From contig NZ_FOVD01000010.1 of NCBI RefSeq assembly GCF_900115055.1, positions 1 to 64,000 on the forward strand: a DNA stretch of 64,000 nt. Direction: 5' to 3'. Position numbers and translations under genes: made by a program. The notes beneath the pieces are model-generated. The model was not told where the DNA came from. It made no database searches and saw nothing but the letters and a program-made list of their open reading frames with translations. Within the stretch, counting starts at the first letter, position 1, and each line of letters begins with the position of its first letter. Below are positions 8,656-17,108 of this stretch, piece by piece. Source of the stretch: Chryseobacterium oleae (GTDB lineage: Bacteria > Bacteroidota > Bacteroidia > Flavobacteriales > Weeksellaceae).

Positions 8656-8703
8656 TTTTTAACAATTATCTTTTGCAAAGATAACCAATTTTATAAAGAT
8701 AAT

Positions 8704-9798
8704 TTATGAAGATGCTTTTTCGAAAAGCTGTAAAATTTTCATTTCTTCATTTTCCCAGCAAAAAACCTCGGCTGCCTTATCAAGTTCGTTTCTGTAATCT
8801 CCTCGTCCCCTCTTGAGTACTCTGTTAATTGCTTTCTCGATTGTTTCAGGCTGATGATCGGTAACGATTTCACCAATATCAAACTGGTTTTTAATCCGCA
8901 GCATTTCAGGAAAGTTGATCATGACCAGCGGCACTCTGGACTGAATATAATCACATACTTTATTGGGAAGAGAGTAAAAATAACTTACTCCATTATTTTC
9001 TTCAAGACTGAATCCCACGTCTGCTGTTTTGGTTACTTCTCTAAGGTTTTCCGGCTTCAGTTTACCCAGAAAAACTACTTTTTCCTGCAGTTTTTCCTGA
9101 ATGACAAGATCCTCATACGTTTTCTTTAAAGGACCGTCTCCTGCGATTTTTAAAACAGCATCCTGAATAGAATGCATCGCCAGAATCACTTTATCAATCC
9201 CTCTGGATTGGTTTACGGCACCCTGATACAGTATTATTTTAGGATCATTATTTGGAATGTCGGGTATAGAAAGGATTTTTCTTGGAATATTTCTTACCAC
9301 CACAGCGTCTACCTTATACTTTTCATGAAACCATTCGGCATAACTCTGACTTTCCGTCATCATGAATTGTATTTTAGGAACCATATTTCCTTCCAGCAGT
9401 CTCCAGAATTTCTGTGAAAACCTGTTTTGTACCGCCGGCATTTCCGTGAAAATCTCGTGGCTGTCAAAAACCAGCGGAATATTCAGTTTTTTTGCGATCA
9501 GGTAATTGGGAAGAAGGGCATCAATATCGTTGGCGAGAAGAATCGTATTTTGATCTGCCTTTTTCTTTAGCTGCTTATATAATTTCCAGTTGAATTCAAA
9601 ATAAGCTGTTTTTAAACTTGTTGATTTTAATTCTATCCGGGAAAAAGGATAAGGACGTTCCATGTTTTCGTTACCACCCCAGTCATTTCCGATAAGTTCT
9701 ACAGGATAACCATTGTCAAAAAGGGTTTTACAGACTTTCTCTATTCTCTGGTCTGTATAGAGGCTGCTAAAGGCAGAAACCAATATTTTCTTCTTCAT
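8704..9798 (-). CDS. glycosyltransferase family 4-like protein
   Basis: With the start at 9798 the protein is 364 residues, beginning MKKKILVSAFSSLYTDQRIEKVCKTL. An upstream in-frame ATG would add 37 residues that lie antisense to the neighbour's reading and look non-coding. GT-B features: NDIDALLPNYLIAKK and FDSHEIFTEMP in the N domain, then LYQGAVNQSRGIDKVILAM and the donor site VGFSLEENNGVSYFYSLPNKVCDYIQ (E..N..SxPNK type). The start codon overlaps the stop of the upstream small membrane protein gene. Role in surface glycan assembly is inferred. Confidence 0.85.
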   Translation of the reverse strand: MKKKILVSAFSSLYTDQRIEKVCKTLFDNGYPVELIGNDWGGNENMERPYPFSRIELKSTSLKTAYFEFNWKLYKQLKKKADQNTILLANDIDALLPNYLIAKKLNIPLVFDSHEIFTEMPAVQNRFSQKFWRLLEGNMVPKIQFMMTESQSYAEWFHEKYKVDAVVVRNIPRKILSIPDIPNNDPKIILYQGAVNQSRGIDKVILAMHSIQDAVLKIAGDGPLKKTYEDLVIQEKLQEKVVFLGKLKPENLREVTKTADVGFSLEENNGVSYFYSLPNKVCDYIQSRVPLVMINFPEMLRIKNQFDIGEIVTDHQPETIEKAINRVLKRGRGDYRNELDKAAEVFCWENEEMKILQLFEKASS

Positions 9799-10022
9799 TA
9801 TTTTTTTCCGCCAAATATTAAATAATAGATCTGAATAAGGCAAATCAGCCCGTTCGGGATGATAACCGGCCAAAGTAAACCATTGAAAATACCATAAATG
9901 ACAAAACATATACAGCCTATCATATTGACAATTCTAATTTTTCTTACATCTTTCAATATGAAACTCAATACAATGAAAACTGATGCAGAATATCCGATAT
10001 AAGTAGTAATTTCGGGATTCAT
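9798..10022 (-). CDS. small membrane protein, YgjV/SemiSWEET-like
   Basis: A 74-residue protein with three hydrophobic helices (about residues 7-24, 33-50, 52-68). The IGYSASVFIVLSFILKDVRKIRIVN start followed by a short Gly/Pro helix resembles YgjV-type inner membrane proteins and, more distantly, single three-helix SemiSWEET/PQ-loop units, which work as dimers. Its stop overlaps the next gene's start codon (TAATG), so translation is probably coupled to the glycosyltransferase. Substrate and transport function are not shown. Confidence 0.65.
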   Translation of the reverse strand: MNPEITTYIGYSASVFIVLSFILKDVRKIRIVNMIGCICFVIYGIFNGLLWPVIIPNGLICLIQIYYLIFGGKK

Positions 10023-10174
10023 GGGGAAATTTTAAAGGAGAACAAACTTAATCATTTTCAATAAGATAATAAAATTTTTTCTGCCATAAAGTCATTAATT
10101 GATTTTTGGTAAAATATTTGTAATTTAGATAATGAATAATTGGCACTGTTGCTATTATTCTAATGAGATATATT

Positions 10175-12709
10175 ATGGATTATAAGTTTTCACAAGGTTT
10201 GAGCCAGGTGTTCAAACAAAGCAAAAGCGAAGCTAAACGGCTGAAAAGTGAATTTCTTAATACAGAACATCTACTTTTAGGTATTATAAAAACGGAAAAC
10301 TCTGCAAAAGAAATCCTTCAAAACCTTAATGCGGATTTAACACAAATCAGAAGAAAAATTGAAACTTTAAATACAGCAAGTCTTAATCCTATTTCTGAGG
10401 AGGTTACTAATATTTCTTTCACCAAGATGGCAGATCATGCGATCAAACGTGCAGAGTTAGAATGCAGACAGTATAAAAGCAATGAAATTAATACCGTTCA
10501 TCTGCTTTTAGGCATTCTTTACAAATATGAGGACCCTACTTCAAACATTTTAGGAGCTTATGACATCGACTACGAAGGAGTTTCAAAGGAATACCAGACG
10601 ATGCTTAAAAATTCCGGGCAGGCACCACAGATGAGTGCGTATGACGATGATGATGACCGCGAGGAATTTGAGCAGATGAGGAAGCCTTCAGGAAATTTAG
10701 GCTCTGCAAAAAGTAAAACGCCTACATTGGATAACTTTGGTAGAGACCTTACTTCTTTGGCAAGAGACGGAAAATTGGATCCTGTAATTGGTCGTGAAAA
10801 AGAAATTGAGCGTGTTTCTCAGATCTTATCGAGAAGAAAGAAGAACAACCCTCTTCTTATTGGTGAACCGGGAGTTGGTAAATCTGCGATTGCAGAAGGA
10901 CTTGCTTTAAGAATTCAGCAGAAGAAAGTATCGAGAGTTCTTTATGGAAAACGCGTTATTACTTTGGATCTGGCGAGTTTAGTAGCCGGAACCAAATACC
11001 GTGGTCAGTTTGAAGAAAGAATGAAAGCAATCATGACTGAGCTGGAAAAGAACAGAGACGTCATCTTATTCATCGATGAGCTTCACACTATTGTAGGTGC
11101 AGGAAGTTCTACGGGAAGTCTGGATGCATCCAATATGTTCAAACCGGCTTTGGCAAGGGGCGAAATTCAATGCATCGGGGCAACCACGCTGGATGAGTAC
11201 CGTCAGTATATTGAGAAAGATGGTGCTTTGGAAAGAAGATTCCAGAAAGTAATGGTGGAACCTACCAATATTGAGGAAACCATTCAGATTCTGAATCAGA
11301 TTAAAGACAAGTACGAAGAACATCATAATGTAGTGTATACTCCGGAAGCCATTCTGGCGTGTGTCAATTTGACAGCGAGATATATTACAGACCGTTTCTT
11401 ACCGGACAAAGCTATTGATGCCATGGATGAAGCAGGTTCCCGTGTTTATATCAAGAACATGAAAGTTCCTACTGAAATCATTGATTTTGAAAAGAAAATC
11501 GAGGATATCAAAGAAATGAAGCAGAAAGCGGTTAAGGCTCAGGATTATCTTGAGGCAAGAAAGCTTAAAGATGAAGAGGAACGTCTTCAGATGGAACTGA
11601 ATTCAGCTCAGGACAAGTGGGACAAAGATGTAAAAGAGAAAAAAGAAACCGTAACGGAAGAAAATGTAGCGGAAGTGGTTTCTATGATGAGTGGAGTTCC
11701 GGTAACGAAAGTTGGTAAGAACGAGCTTGACAAACTAGCTCAGATGGATGACAAACTGAACGGAAAAGTGATCGGTCAGGAAGACGCTGTGAAAAAAGTT
11801 GTTAAGGCAATTCAAAGAAACAGAGCCGGTCTTAAAGATCCGAACCGTCCGATTGGTACATTTATCTTCCTTGGTACTACAGGGGTTGGTAAAACTGAAC
11901 TTGCTAAAGTAATGGCAAGAGAACTTTTCGAATCTGATGAATCTCTGATCCGAATTGACATGAGTGAATACATGGAAAAATTTGCGGTTTCAAGATTGGT
12001 TGGTGCGCCTCCGGGATACGTAGGATACGAAGAAGGAGGACAATTAACAGAAGCGGTAAGAAGAAAACCTTATGCTGTGGTTCTTCTGGATGAGATTGAA
12101 AAAGCTCACCCTGATGTATTCAACATTCTGTTGCAGATCTTAGATGAAGGACACGTTACGGACAGTTTAGGAAGAAAAATTGATTTTAGAAATACAATCA
12201 TTATCCTTACTTCAAACATCGGAACAAGAGATCTTAAGGATTTCGGAGATGGTGTAGGATTCGGAACTTCAGCTAAGAAAACAGGTTCAGATACAAGAGC
12301 GAGAAGCACGATTGAAAATGCTCTTAAAAAAGCATTTGCGCCTGAATTCTTAAACAGAATTGATGACATCGTGATCTTCAACTCTTTGGTACAGGACGAT
12401 ATCAAGAAAATTATCGATATCGAACTGAACAAGCTTTATGGCAGACTTGAAAAATTAGGTTATAAAGTAGAGTTAACGGAAGATGCGAAAAACTTTATTT
12501 CTGAAAAAGGATGGGATAAAGATTTCGGAGCAAGACCTTTGAAACGGGCTATCCAGAAATATATTGAAGACTTATTGGCAGAAATGCTGGTGAACAAGCA
12601 ATTAAACGAAGGAGAAACGGTAGTTCTTGACGTGAATGAAGCTAAAGACGGCCTGACCGGAAAAACTTCAAAACCGAAAAAGACGACTGAAAAGTCTTCT
12701 CAACCGTAA
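10175..12709 (+). CDS. clpC: ATP-dependent Clp protease ATP-binding subunit ClpC
   Basis: About 844 residues from the ATG at 10175; an in-frame ATG four codons upstream is less likely. Two Clp N-terminal repeats come first. AAA1 has Walker A GEPGVGKSA and Walker B VILFIDELH. A linker with a UVR-like segment (LEARKLKDEEERLQ) follows, then AAA2 with GTTGVGKTE and VVLLDEIEKAHPDVFN. DGVGFG is the VGF loop that docks onto ClpP in ClpC-type unfoldases. An acidic stretch (YDDDDDREEFE) separates the N domain from AAA1. It unfolds proteins for ClpP in stress response and quality control. It is monocistronic and closed by a strong terminator. Confidence 0.96.
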   Translation: MDYKFSQGLSQVFKQSKSEAKRLKSEFLNTEHLLLGIIKTENSAKEILQNLNADLTQIRRKIETLNTASLNPISEEVTNISFTKMADHAIKRAELECRQYKSNEINTVHLLLGILYKYEDPTSNILGAYDIDYEGVSKEYQTMLKNSGQAPQMSAYDDDDDREEFEQMRKPSGNLGSAKSKTPTLDNFGRDLTSLARDGKLDPVIGREKEIERVSQILSRRKKNNPLLIGEPGVGKSAIAEGLALRIQQKKVSRVLYGKRVITLDLASLVAGTKYRGQFEERMKAIMTELEKNRDVILFIDELHTIVGAGSSTGSLDASNMFKPALARGEIQCIGATTLDEYRQYIEKDGALERRFQKVMVEPTNIEETIQILNQIKDKYEEHHNVVYTPEAILACVNLTARYITDRFLPDKAIDAMDEAGSRVYIKNMKVPTEIIDFEKKIEDIKEMKQKAVKAQDYLEARKLKDEEERLQMELNSAQDKWDKDVKEKKETVTEENVAEVVSMMSGVPVTKVGKNELDKLAQMDDKLNGKVIGQEDAVKKVVKAIQRNRAGLKDPNRPIGTFIFLGTTGVGKTELAKVMARELFESDESLIRIDMSEYMEKFAVSRLVGAPPGYVGYEEGGQLTEAVRRKPYAVVLLDEIEKAHPDVFNILLQILDEGHVTDSLGRKIDFRNTIIILTSNIGTRDLKDFGDGVGFGTSAKKTGSDTRARSTIENALKKAFAPEFLNRIDDIVIFNSLVQDDIKKIIDIELNKLYGRLEKLGYKVELTEDAKNFISEKGWDKDFGARPLKRAIQKYIEDLLAEMLVNKQLNEGETVVLDVNEAKDGLTGKTSKPKKTTEKSSQP

Positions 12710-12730
12710 ACAAATAATATCATCATAATG

Positions 12731-12762
12731 AAAAGCACCGGAATGTTCCGGTGCTTTTTTGT
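12731..12762 (+). terminator. rho-independent terminator after clpC
   Basis: AAAGCACCGGAA and TTCCGGTGCTTT form a 12-bp perfect stem with a 2-nt TG centre (effectively a 4-nt loop), followed by T residues. Confidence 0.9.
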
Positions 12763-12770
12763 TTTTTTTA

Positions 12771-12846
12771 GGTTTTGGCTAAAGCCGTTCTCAAATATGG
12801 GTAAAAATAAAACGGGCTAAAGCCCGTTCCTATTGATGTTTAATTT
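12771..12846. repeat. dispersed intergenic repeat of the GGCTAAAGCC type, copy 1
   Basis: Contains TTTGGCTAAAGCC and, about 45 bp later, GGGCTAAAGCCCGTTCC then TATTGATG. A diverged second copy with the same order of words is at 32815-32889. The second half is itself a hairpin (ACGGGCT/AGCCCGT). Confidence 0.75.
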
Positions 12847-12857
12847 GTTTATAGATT

Positions 12858-13385
12858 CTACAGTCCTACCACAAAGCCTATATTCGGGACAAGGCCGCTT
12901 GAAAATATACTTGAATTTTCTTTCCAAAGTACATTATACATTAATCCCAGCTGCATAAAAGAGTTTCCTCCTATCCTCTGCATATAGCCACCTCCGAGAT
13001 ATAGAGCCGTTTCCTGTTCATTGGATTTATAATCATACAGTTTGTCTTTATAATTGATAAAATACTGCTGAAGATTTGCGCCTACGTAAAAGGATCTTGC
13101 GAAATAATAATTGGCAAAAGGCCCAACTCCAAACATTGTAGATTTATAAGAATTGGAAGTCTGCCAGGAAACACTTCCTATTACTCCCGCCTCAAGATCA
13201 TCGGTCAGCCTGTATCCCACTCTGGGAGAAGCCTGCAGGTAAAATGCACTGTTGCTTCCAAACCCTAACCCGATTCCTCCTCCGAAGGTCCATTTATTAT
13301 TGTCCTGTGAATCCGTGCCTACCGAAACCTGCGAAAACACTGATCCGGAAATTATTATAAATAAAGGAATAATGAGTTTTTTCAT
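12858..13385 (-). CDS. outer membrane beta-barrel protein
   Basis: A 175-residue protein. Residues 1-19 are a signal peptide ending VFSQ. The rest is a series of alternating amphipathic strands with aromatic ends (GGGIGLGFGSNSAFYLQASPRVGYRL, FGVGPFANYYFARSFYVGANLQQYF), the pattern of small eight-strand OmpW/OmpX-like barrels. The C terminus ends NIGFVVGL, hydrophobic as in barrel proteins. It stands alone between clpC (convergent) and mnmA (divergent). Ligand or role unknown. Confidence 0.8.
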   Translation of the reverse strand: MKKLIIPLFIIISGSVFSQVSVGTDSQDNNKWTFGGGIGLGFGSNSAFYLQASPRVGYRLTDDLEAGVIGSVSWQTSNSYKSTMFGVGPFANYYFARSFYVGANLQQYFINYKDKLYDYKSNEQETALYLGGGYMQRIGGNSFMQLGLMYNVLWKENSSIFSSGLVPNIGFVVGL

Positions 13386-13424
13386 ATTAATATTGTTTTT
13401 ATCGATGTTTAAAATTATGGTTTT

Positions 13425-13452
13425 TTTGCGAATCTTTTTAATTGTATTTTTG
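13425..13452 (+). promoter_or_regulatory. putative promoter of mnmA
   Basis: TTTG (13425-13428), 16-bp spacer, TATTTTTG (13445-13452). The -7 box fits the Bacteroidota consensus TAnnTTTG; the spacer is slightly shorter than usual. It lies 50 bp before the mnmA start. Confidence 0.45.
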
Positions 13453-13502
13453 CCGGGTCAAACTAAGAACTCCCGTTAAGAGTTTCGTAAAATTGAAATA
13501 CA

Positions 13503-14690
13503 ATGAAAGTAGTAGTAGGATTATCTGGAGGTGTAGATTCCAGTGTCACAGCGTATTTATTACAGCAGCAAGGTCATGAAGTGGTGGCTCTGTTTATGAG
13601 AAACTGGAATGATGCTTCAGTAACGCTGGAGGATGAATGTCCATGGATTGAAGACAGTAACGATGCCCTGATGGTGGCTCAGAAATTAGGAATCCCTTTT
13701 CAGGTGATTGATATGAGTGAGCTTTACAAAGAGCGTATTGTAGATTATATGTTCGATGAATACCAGAAAGGAAGAACGCCGAATCCGGATGTTTTGTGTA
13801 ACAGAGAAGTAAAATTTGATGTTTTTATGAAGACAGCGATGTCTTTAGGTGCTGATAAAGTGGCGACTGGGCATTATGCTCAGGTGAATTCCACTTTTGA
13901 TGAAAACGGAAAAGAAATCTTCCATCTTTTAGCTGGAAAGGATAACAATAAAGATCAGTCTTATTTTCTGTGTCAGCTGAGCCAGGATCAGTTATCAAAA
14001 GCATTGTTCCCTATCGGAGAGCTCACAAAGCCGGAAGTAAGAGAAATCGCTAAAGAAATCGGGCTTGTGACTGCTGATAAAAAAGATTCTCAGGGGTTGT
14101 GTTTTATCGGAAAGGTAAGTCTTCCTCAGTTTTTACAACAGCAATTGGTTCCTAAAGAAGGAGAAATTGTGGAAATATTTAAAGATTCACCATTATTCTC
14201 GGTAGAAAAACCTGAATTTTCTTCAAAAGAAGAAGAGCTGGCGTTTTTAGCGCAGAAAATTAATTATAAAAAAGCTGACGGTAAAGTAATCGGAAAGCAC
14301 CAGGGTGCTCAGTTTTTCACGATCGGACAAAGCAAAGGACTTGGTATCGGCGGCCATAAAGAAAGCTGTTTTATCATCTCCAGAGACATGGAAAACAACA
14401 TTATTTTTGTGGGCGAAGGTCACAGTTCTCCGGGATTGCACAAAAAAGCATTGAAAATTGATAATGCAGAAGTGCATTGGGTTCGTGAGGATATGAAGCT
14501 GGAGAATGGAGGATCTATGGAAGTCATGGCAAGATTCAGATACAGACAGGCATTGCAGAAAGCAGTACTTTATCAGTTCGAGGATGCATTGTATGTTGCA
14601 TTTGAAGAGCCACAGTCAGCAATTGCAGAAGGACAGTTCGCAGCATGGTATATTGATGAAGAGCTGATTGGAAGCGGTGTTATTGCCTAA
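13503..14690 (+). CDS. mnmA: tRNA-specific 2-thiouridylase MnmA
   Basis: A 395-residue PP-loop enzyme that thiolates U34 of Lys, Glu and Gln tRNAs. The ATP pyrophosphatase loop SGGVDSS is at residues 8-14. The catalytic Cys99 lies in NPDVLCNREVKF, and the second Cys200 is in SQGLCFIG. The C-terminal barrel has FTIGQSKGLGIGG and RFRYRQ. MnmG, which modifies the same wobble base at C5, is also encoded in this window (44979-46841). Slightly longer than Escherichia MnmA, as usual for Bacteroidota. It stands alone with its own promoter. Confidence 0.96.
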   Translation: MKVVVGLSGGVDSSVTAYLLQQQGHEVVALFMRNWNDASVTLEDECPWIEDSNDALMVAQKLGIPFQVIDMSELYKERIVDYMFDEYQKGRTPNPDVLCNREVKFDVFMKTAMSLGADKVATGHYAQVNSTFDENGKEIFHLLAGKDNNKDQSYFLCQLSQDQLSKALFPIGELTKPEVREIAKEIGLVTADKKDSQGLCFIGKVSLPQFLQQQLVPKEGEIVEIFKDSPLFSVEKPEFSSKEEELAFLAQKINYKKADGKVIGKHQGAQFFTIGQSKGLGIGGHKESCFIISRDMENNIIFVGEGHSSPGLHKKALKIDNAEVHWVREDMKLENGGSMEVMARFRYRQALQKAVLYQFEDALYVAFEEPQSAIAEGQFAAWYIDEELIGSGVIA

Positions 14691-14770
14691 AGAAAAAGTT
14701 TTTGAAATTTTTCTGTAACGAATTTTAAGTTGTTAGACTTACTCAGTAAATAACAATAAAAAATATCACT

Positions 14771-14977
14771 ATGAAAACGACTTCAAAAAACCAGTATGCT
14801 TTTGTCAACCTGCTTTTAATTCCTGTTGTAGGTGCCGTTTTTGGGTATAATCTTTATCAGATGATTGTACATACGGAAGCTTCAAATATTGCAGCCACTC
14901 TTATTCTTGCAGTGATCACTTCTGTAATGGTCCGCAAATACGGTTACAAACCGACCAAGGAAAAACAAGATAATTAA
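14771..14977 (+). CDS. small two-helix membrane protein, unknown
   Basis: A 68-residue protein with hydrophobic segments at about residues 11-28 (LLLIPVVGAVFGYNLYQM) and 38-52, and charged ends. I recognise no family. It is 80 bp after mnmA on the same strand and is followed at once by a terminator, which supports it being a real gene. Confidence 0.6.
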   Translation: MKTTSKNQYAFVNLLLIPVVGAVFGYNLYQMIVHTEASNIAATLILAVITSVMVRKYGYKPTKEKQDN

Positions 14978-15000
14978 ATCATCTTAATTGATATCTATAA

Positions 15001-15034
15001 AACCCCGAAGCATTTTGTTTTGGGGTTGTTTTTT
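15001..15034 (+). terminator. rho-independent terminator
   Basis: AACCCC/GGGGTT with further A-T and G-T pairs gives about a 10-bp stem, followed by a run of T residues. It closes the mnmA / small membrane protein transcript. Confidence 0.8.
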
Positions 15035-15070
15035 ATCTTTCCGGACTTGACCAACCAAATACAGCTCCAT

Positions 15071-15871
15071 CTAAAGCAGATAATCTTCAACAAAATAGTA
15101 AGTTATTTTACTTTCCACATCGTTCATTGTAAAATTGATTTCTTTTTCAAAAGTATCTCCGTAGAAATTGATAAAAAGAGGTTCTTTTGTTTTGAAACTG
15201 GAGATTACCTTATATTTTGTTTTGAAAAAAACATCGTAAGAATAGATCAGATGGCTGGAATCCAGTTTCATATCAGTAGAAAAATCATTTAATCTTAGAT
15301 GTATCACTCCTGAAAAAGGTTTCGTTTCAAGAATACGCAGGATTTTCATAAACGGAATACTGATGTTTTCAGAATCCTTAACTCTGTATTTTTCAATTGC
15401 TTTGAGAAAGTCCCCTTTTAAAGAGGATTCTACAGCTATTTTCAGCTCGATTTTTATTTCTGTTTTCCCACCTTCTGTATTGAAAATCCGGATGATAAAA
15501 TCTTCGGATCCTTTTCCCTGAACAATCTTAATGTCTGACACATCAAATGACTTTTCTACTGCATATTTTCCATAAGTCGGATACAAAATCATATTTTTCA
15601 CGAGCGTAAATAAAACGGCAACGCCTACAAAAGACCCTACCCCGATAGGAATAAACGCTGTCATAAAATAGAGAAAAGAGCCCAAAGTCTCTTTTTCATC
15701 ATCAAAAAACGGATTATAATCAAACAGGAGTATTTTAATTCCAAACATAAACAGGAGTATGGTCAGGATAATAAACAAAACCGGCTCCCAGCCCACGGAA
15801 TAACCCTGCTTCTGCAAAGGAATATTTTTGTATAGAATATTTTTCTCAACTTCCGTGAATTTCCTGGTCAT
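15071..15871 (-). CDS. two-helix membrane protein with a C-terminal soluble domain, unknown
   Basis: With the start at 15871 (MTRKFTEVEKNILYKN) the protein is 266 residues. An upstream ATG would overlap the preceding gene by 35 bp and is less likely. Two membrane segments at roughly residues 33-52 and 70-95 flank a short loop, followed by a beta-rich domain of about 170 residues with no motif I recognise. It is third in a minus-strand set with a small membrane protein and a Cys/Gly-tailed membrane protein, spaced 10-12 bp, so probably one operon. Function unknown. Confidence 0.65.
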   Translation of the reverse strand: MTRKFTEVEKNILYKNIPLQKQGYSVGWEPVLFIILTILLFMFGIKILLFDYNPFFDDEKETLGSFLYFMTAFIPIGVGSFVGVAVLFTLVKNMILYPTYGKYAVEKSFDVSDIKIVQGKGSEDFIIRIFNTEGGKTEIKIELKIAVESSLKGDFLKAIEKYRVKDSENISIPFMKILRILETKPFSGVIHLRLNDFSTDMKLDSSHLIYSYDVFFKTKYKVISSFKTKEPLFINFYGDTFEKEINFTMNDVESKITYYFVEDYLL

Positions 15872-15881
15872 GATATTGGTT

Positions 15882-16238
15882 TTAAATAGGTTTATGTTTT
15901 GGATTGGATTGTACACCTGGCTGACACAGGATGATCACTCCTTCCATAATCAATATCACAACAAGATATCCGACTGGTTTCCCGATAATTAAGCCTTTTA
16001 TCAGCTTTACAATACCCAGCAAAAGAATTAGAATCATAAAGTAAAACATTGTTTTTGAGCTGTTTCCTTTAAAAGATTGCAAAATCAGCACTGAAGCATA
16101 AAAACCAAGCACAAGAATCAAATAAAATTTCAGAAATGCTGGACCTTTTATGGAGATAGGGTTAATGGTCTCTTGTGTAAGAATAAGCCAGATCATGCTT
16201 ATCATTAGCGGGACTGAGTAGAACAGTATTTTTTTCAT
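15882..16238 (-). CDS. small multi-helix membrane protein, unknown
   Basis: A 118-residue protein with four hydrophobic segments (about residues 4-20, 32-52, 64-80, 90-108) and short charged loops. No family recognised. It sits 12 bp after the Cys/Gly-tailed protein gene and 10 bp before the two-helix protein gene on the same strand, so it is probably co-transcribed with both. Confidence 0.6.
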   Translation of the reverse strand: MKKILFYSVPLMISMIWLILTQETINPISIKGPAFLKFYLILVLGFYASVLILQSFKGNSSKTMFYFMILILLLGIVKLIKGLIIGKPVGYLVVILIMEGVIILCQPGVQSNPKHKPI

Positions 16239-16250
16239 AGCTATTATTTT

Positions 16251-16991
16251 TTAACTGCCGCATCCGCCACAGCCTCCTCCGCATCCACCGCCACAGCTGC
16301 CACCTCCTCCACAACTGGAGCCGCTGCTGCAGCCTGAACTTCCATCCGAATTGCTGCTGACATTTTTATCCTGTTCCTTGTTGATATTTCCTCCGAAAAT
16401 CCATGAAATAAACCCCATGAAGAAGAAAAAGCCAATGATGCATGAAATAGTGATGAACACGCCTCCAAAAATACCTCCGGAGCAGGAATACACCAGAAAT
16501 AAGAGGCTGCCCAGCGAAAGGAATTTAAATCCCTTTTTCCAGAAAGTCTGCTGATCTTTTTTCTTTATCTGATCTGTCCAGATCTCTTCCGGCGCCTCCT
16601 GCTGAAAGATTTCCTTATAATGATGTAAGGTGTCATGATGCCAGTTCTGATGTTTCTTTTTCTCAGAAATACCTCCTTTTGAAGGGTGATGATGGAGCTT
16701 TCTTTTTAAGATATTCGGGCAGAATTCCTCCCAGTAGTTCTGTGTGTAAATCAGGTGCATATGCCACACTTTGTCTACCGTTTCGCTTGGAGAAGCACCA
16801 TTGGGAAGGATGCAGCAGAGATAGACAAATTTTTTATACTCCTGAATCGCTTTTTGAGCAAAATCTAAGGTCCAGTACTCTTCTTTGGCCAGTTTTTTCG
16901 AAAAAGGAAAATCAGCATCCGAAGCATCGAGTGAAAAACTCTGTATCCTGCTCCAAAGGGTTTCGTCTTTTAATAAGATTGTAGTTTCCAT
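16251..16991 (-). CDS. glycine-rich-domain / TIGR04222-like membrane protein with Cys/Gly tail
   Basis: With the start at 16991 the protein has 246 residues. The N-terminal 100 residues (FPFSKKLAKEEYW, PSETVDKVWHMHLIYTQNYW) resemble the domain of plant and bacterial glycine-rich-domain proteins, with a conserved VDxVWHxH motif. A His-rich basic linker follows (KRKLHHHPSKGG, HHDTLHHYKE), then two membrane helices at about 165-215. The last 35 residues are almost only Ser, Gly and Cys with six Cys. The TIGR04222 assignment is from memory of that tail. Function unknown; the tail may bind metal or be modified. Confidence 0.7.
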   Translation of the reverse strand: METTILLKDETLWSRIQSFSLDASDADFPFSKKLAKEEYWTLDFAQKAIQEYKKFVYLCCILPNGASPSETVDKVWHMHLIYTQNYWEEFCPNILKRKLHHHPSKGGISEKKKHQNWHHDTLHHYKEIFQQEAPEEIWTDQIKKKDQQTFWKKGFKFLSLGSLLFLVYSCSGGIFGGVFITISCIIGFFFFMGFISWIFGGNINKEQDKNVSSNSDGSSGCSSGSSCGGGGSCGGGCGGGCGGCGS

Positions 16992-17108
16992 TGTGTTACC
17001 ATTTATTTTTCTACTCAAATATGAATGGATTAAATAATATAAAAGTCTTTCCTAAATCTTATTCGGATGTATAAAAATCTTATATTAGTCTTATAAAATT
17101 GAAACCAG

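Noticed and set aside
15871..15916. Longer N terminus of the two-helix membrane protein
   Set aside because: The added 15 residues overlap the upstream gene and contain no conserved pattern; the internal ATG fits better.
16244..16468. Ala/Val-rich 74-codon frame on the minus strand
   Set aside because: It is a shifted reading of the Gly/Cys tail codons of the membrane protein gene; GC-rich repeats often give such open frames.
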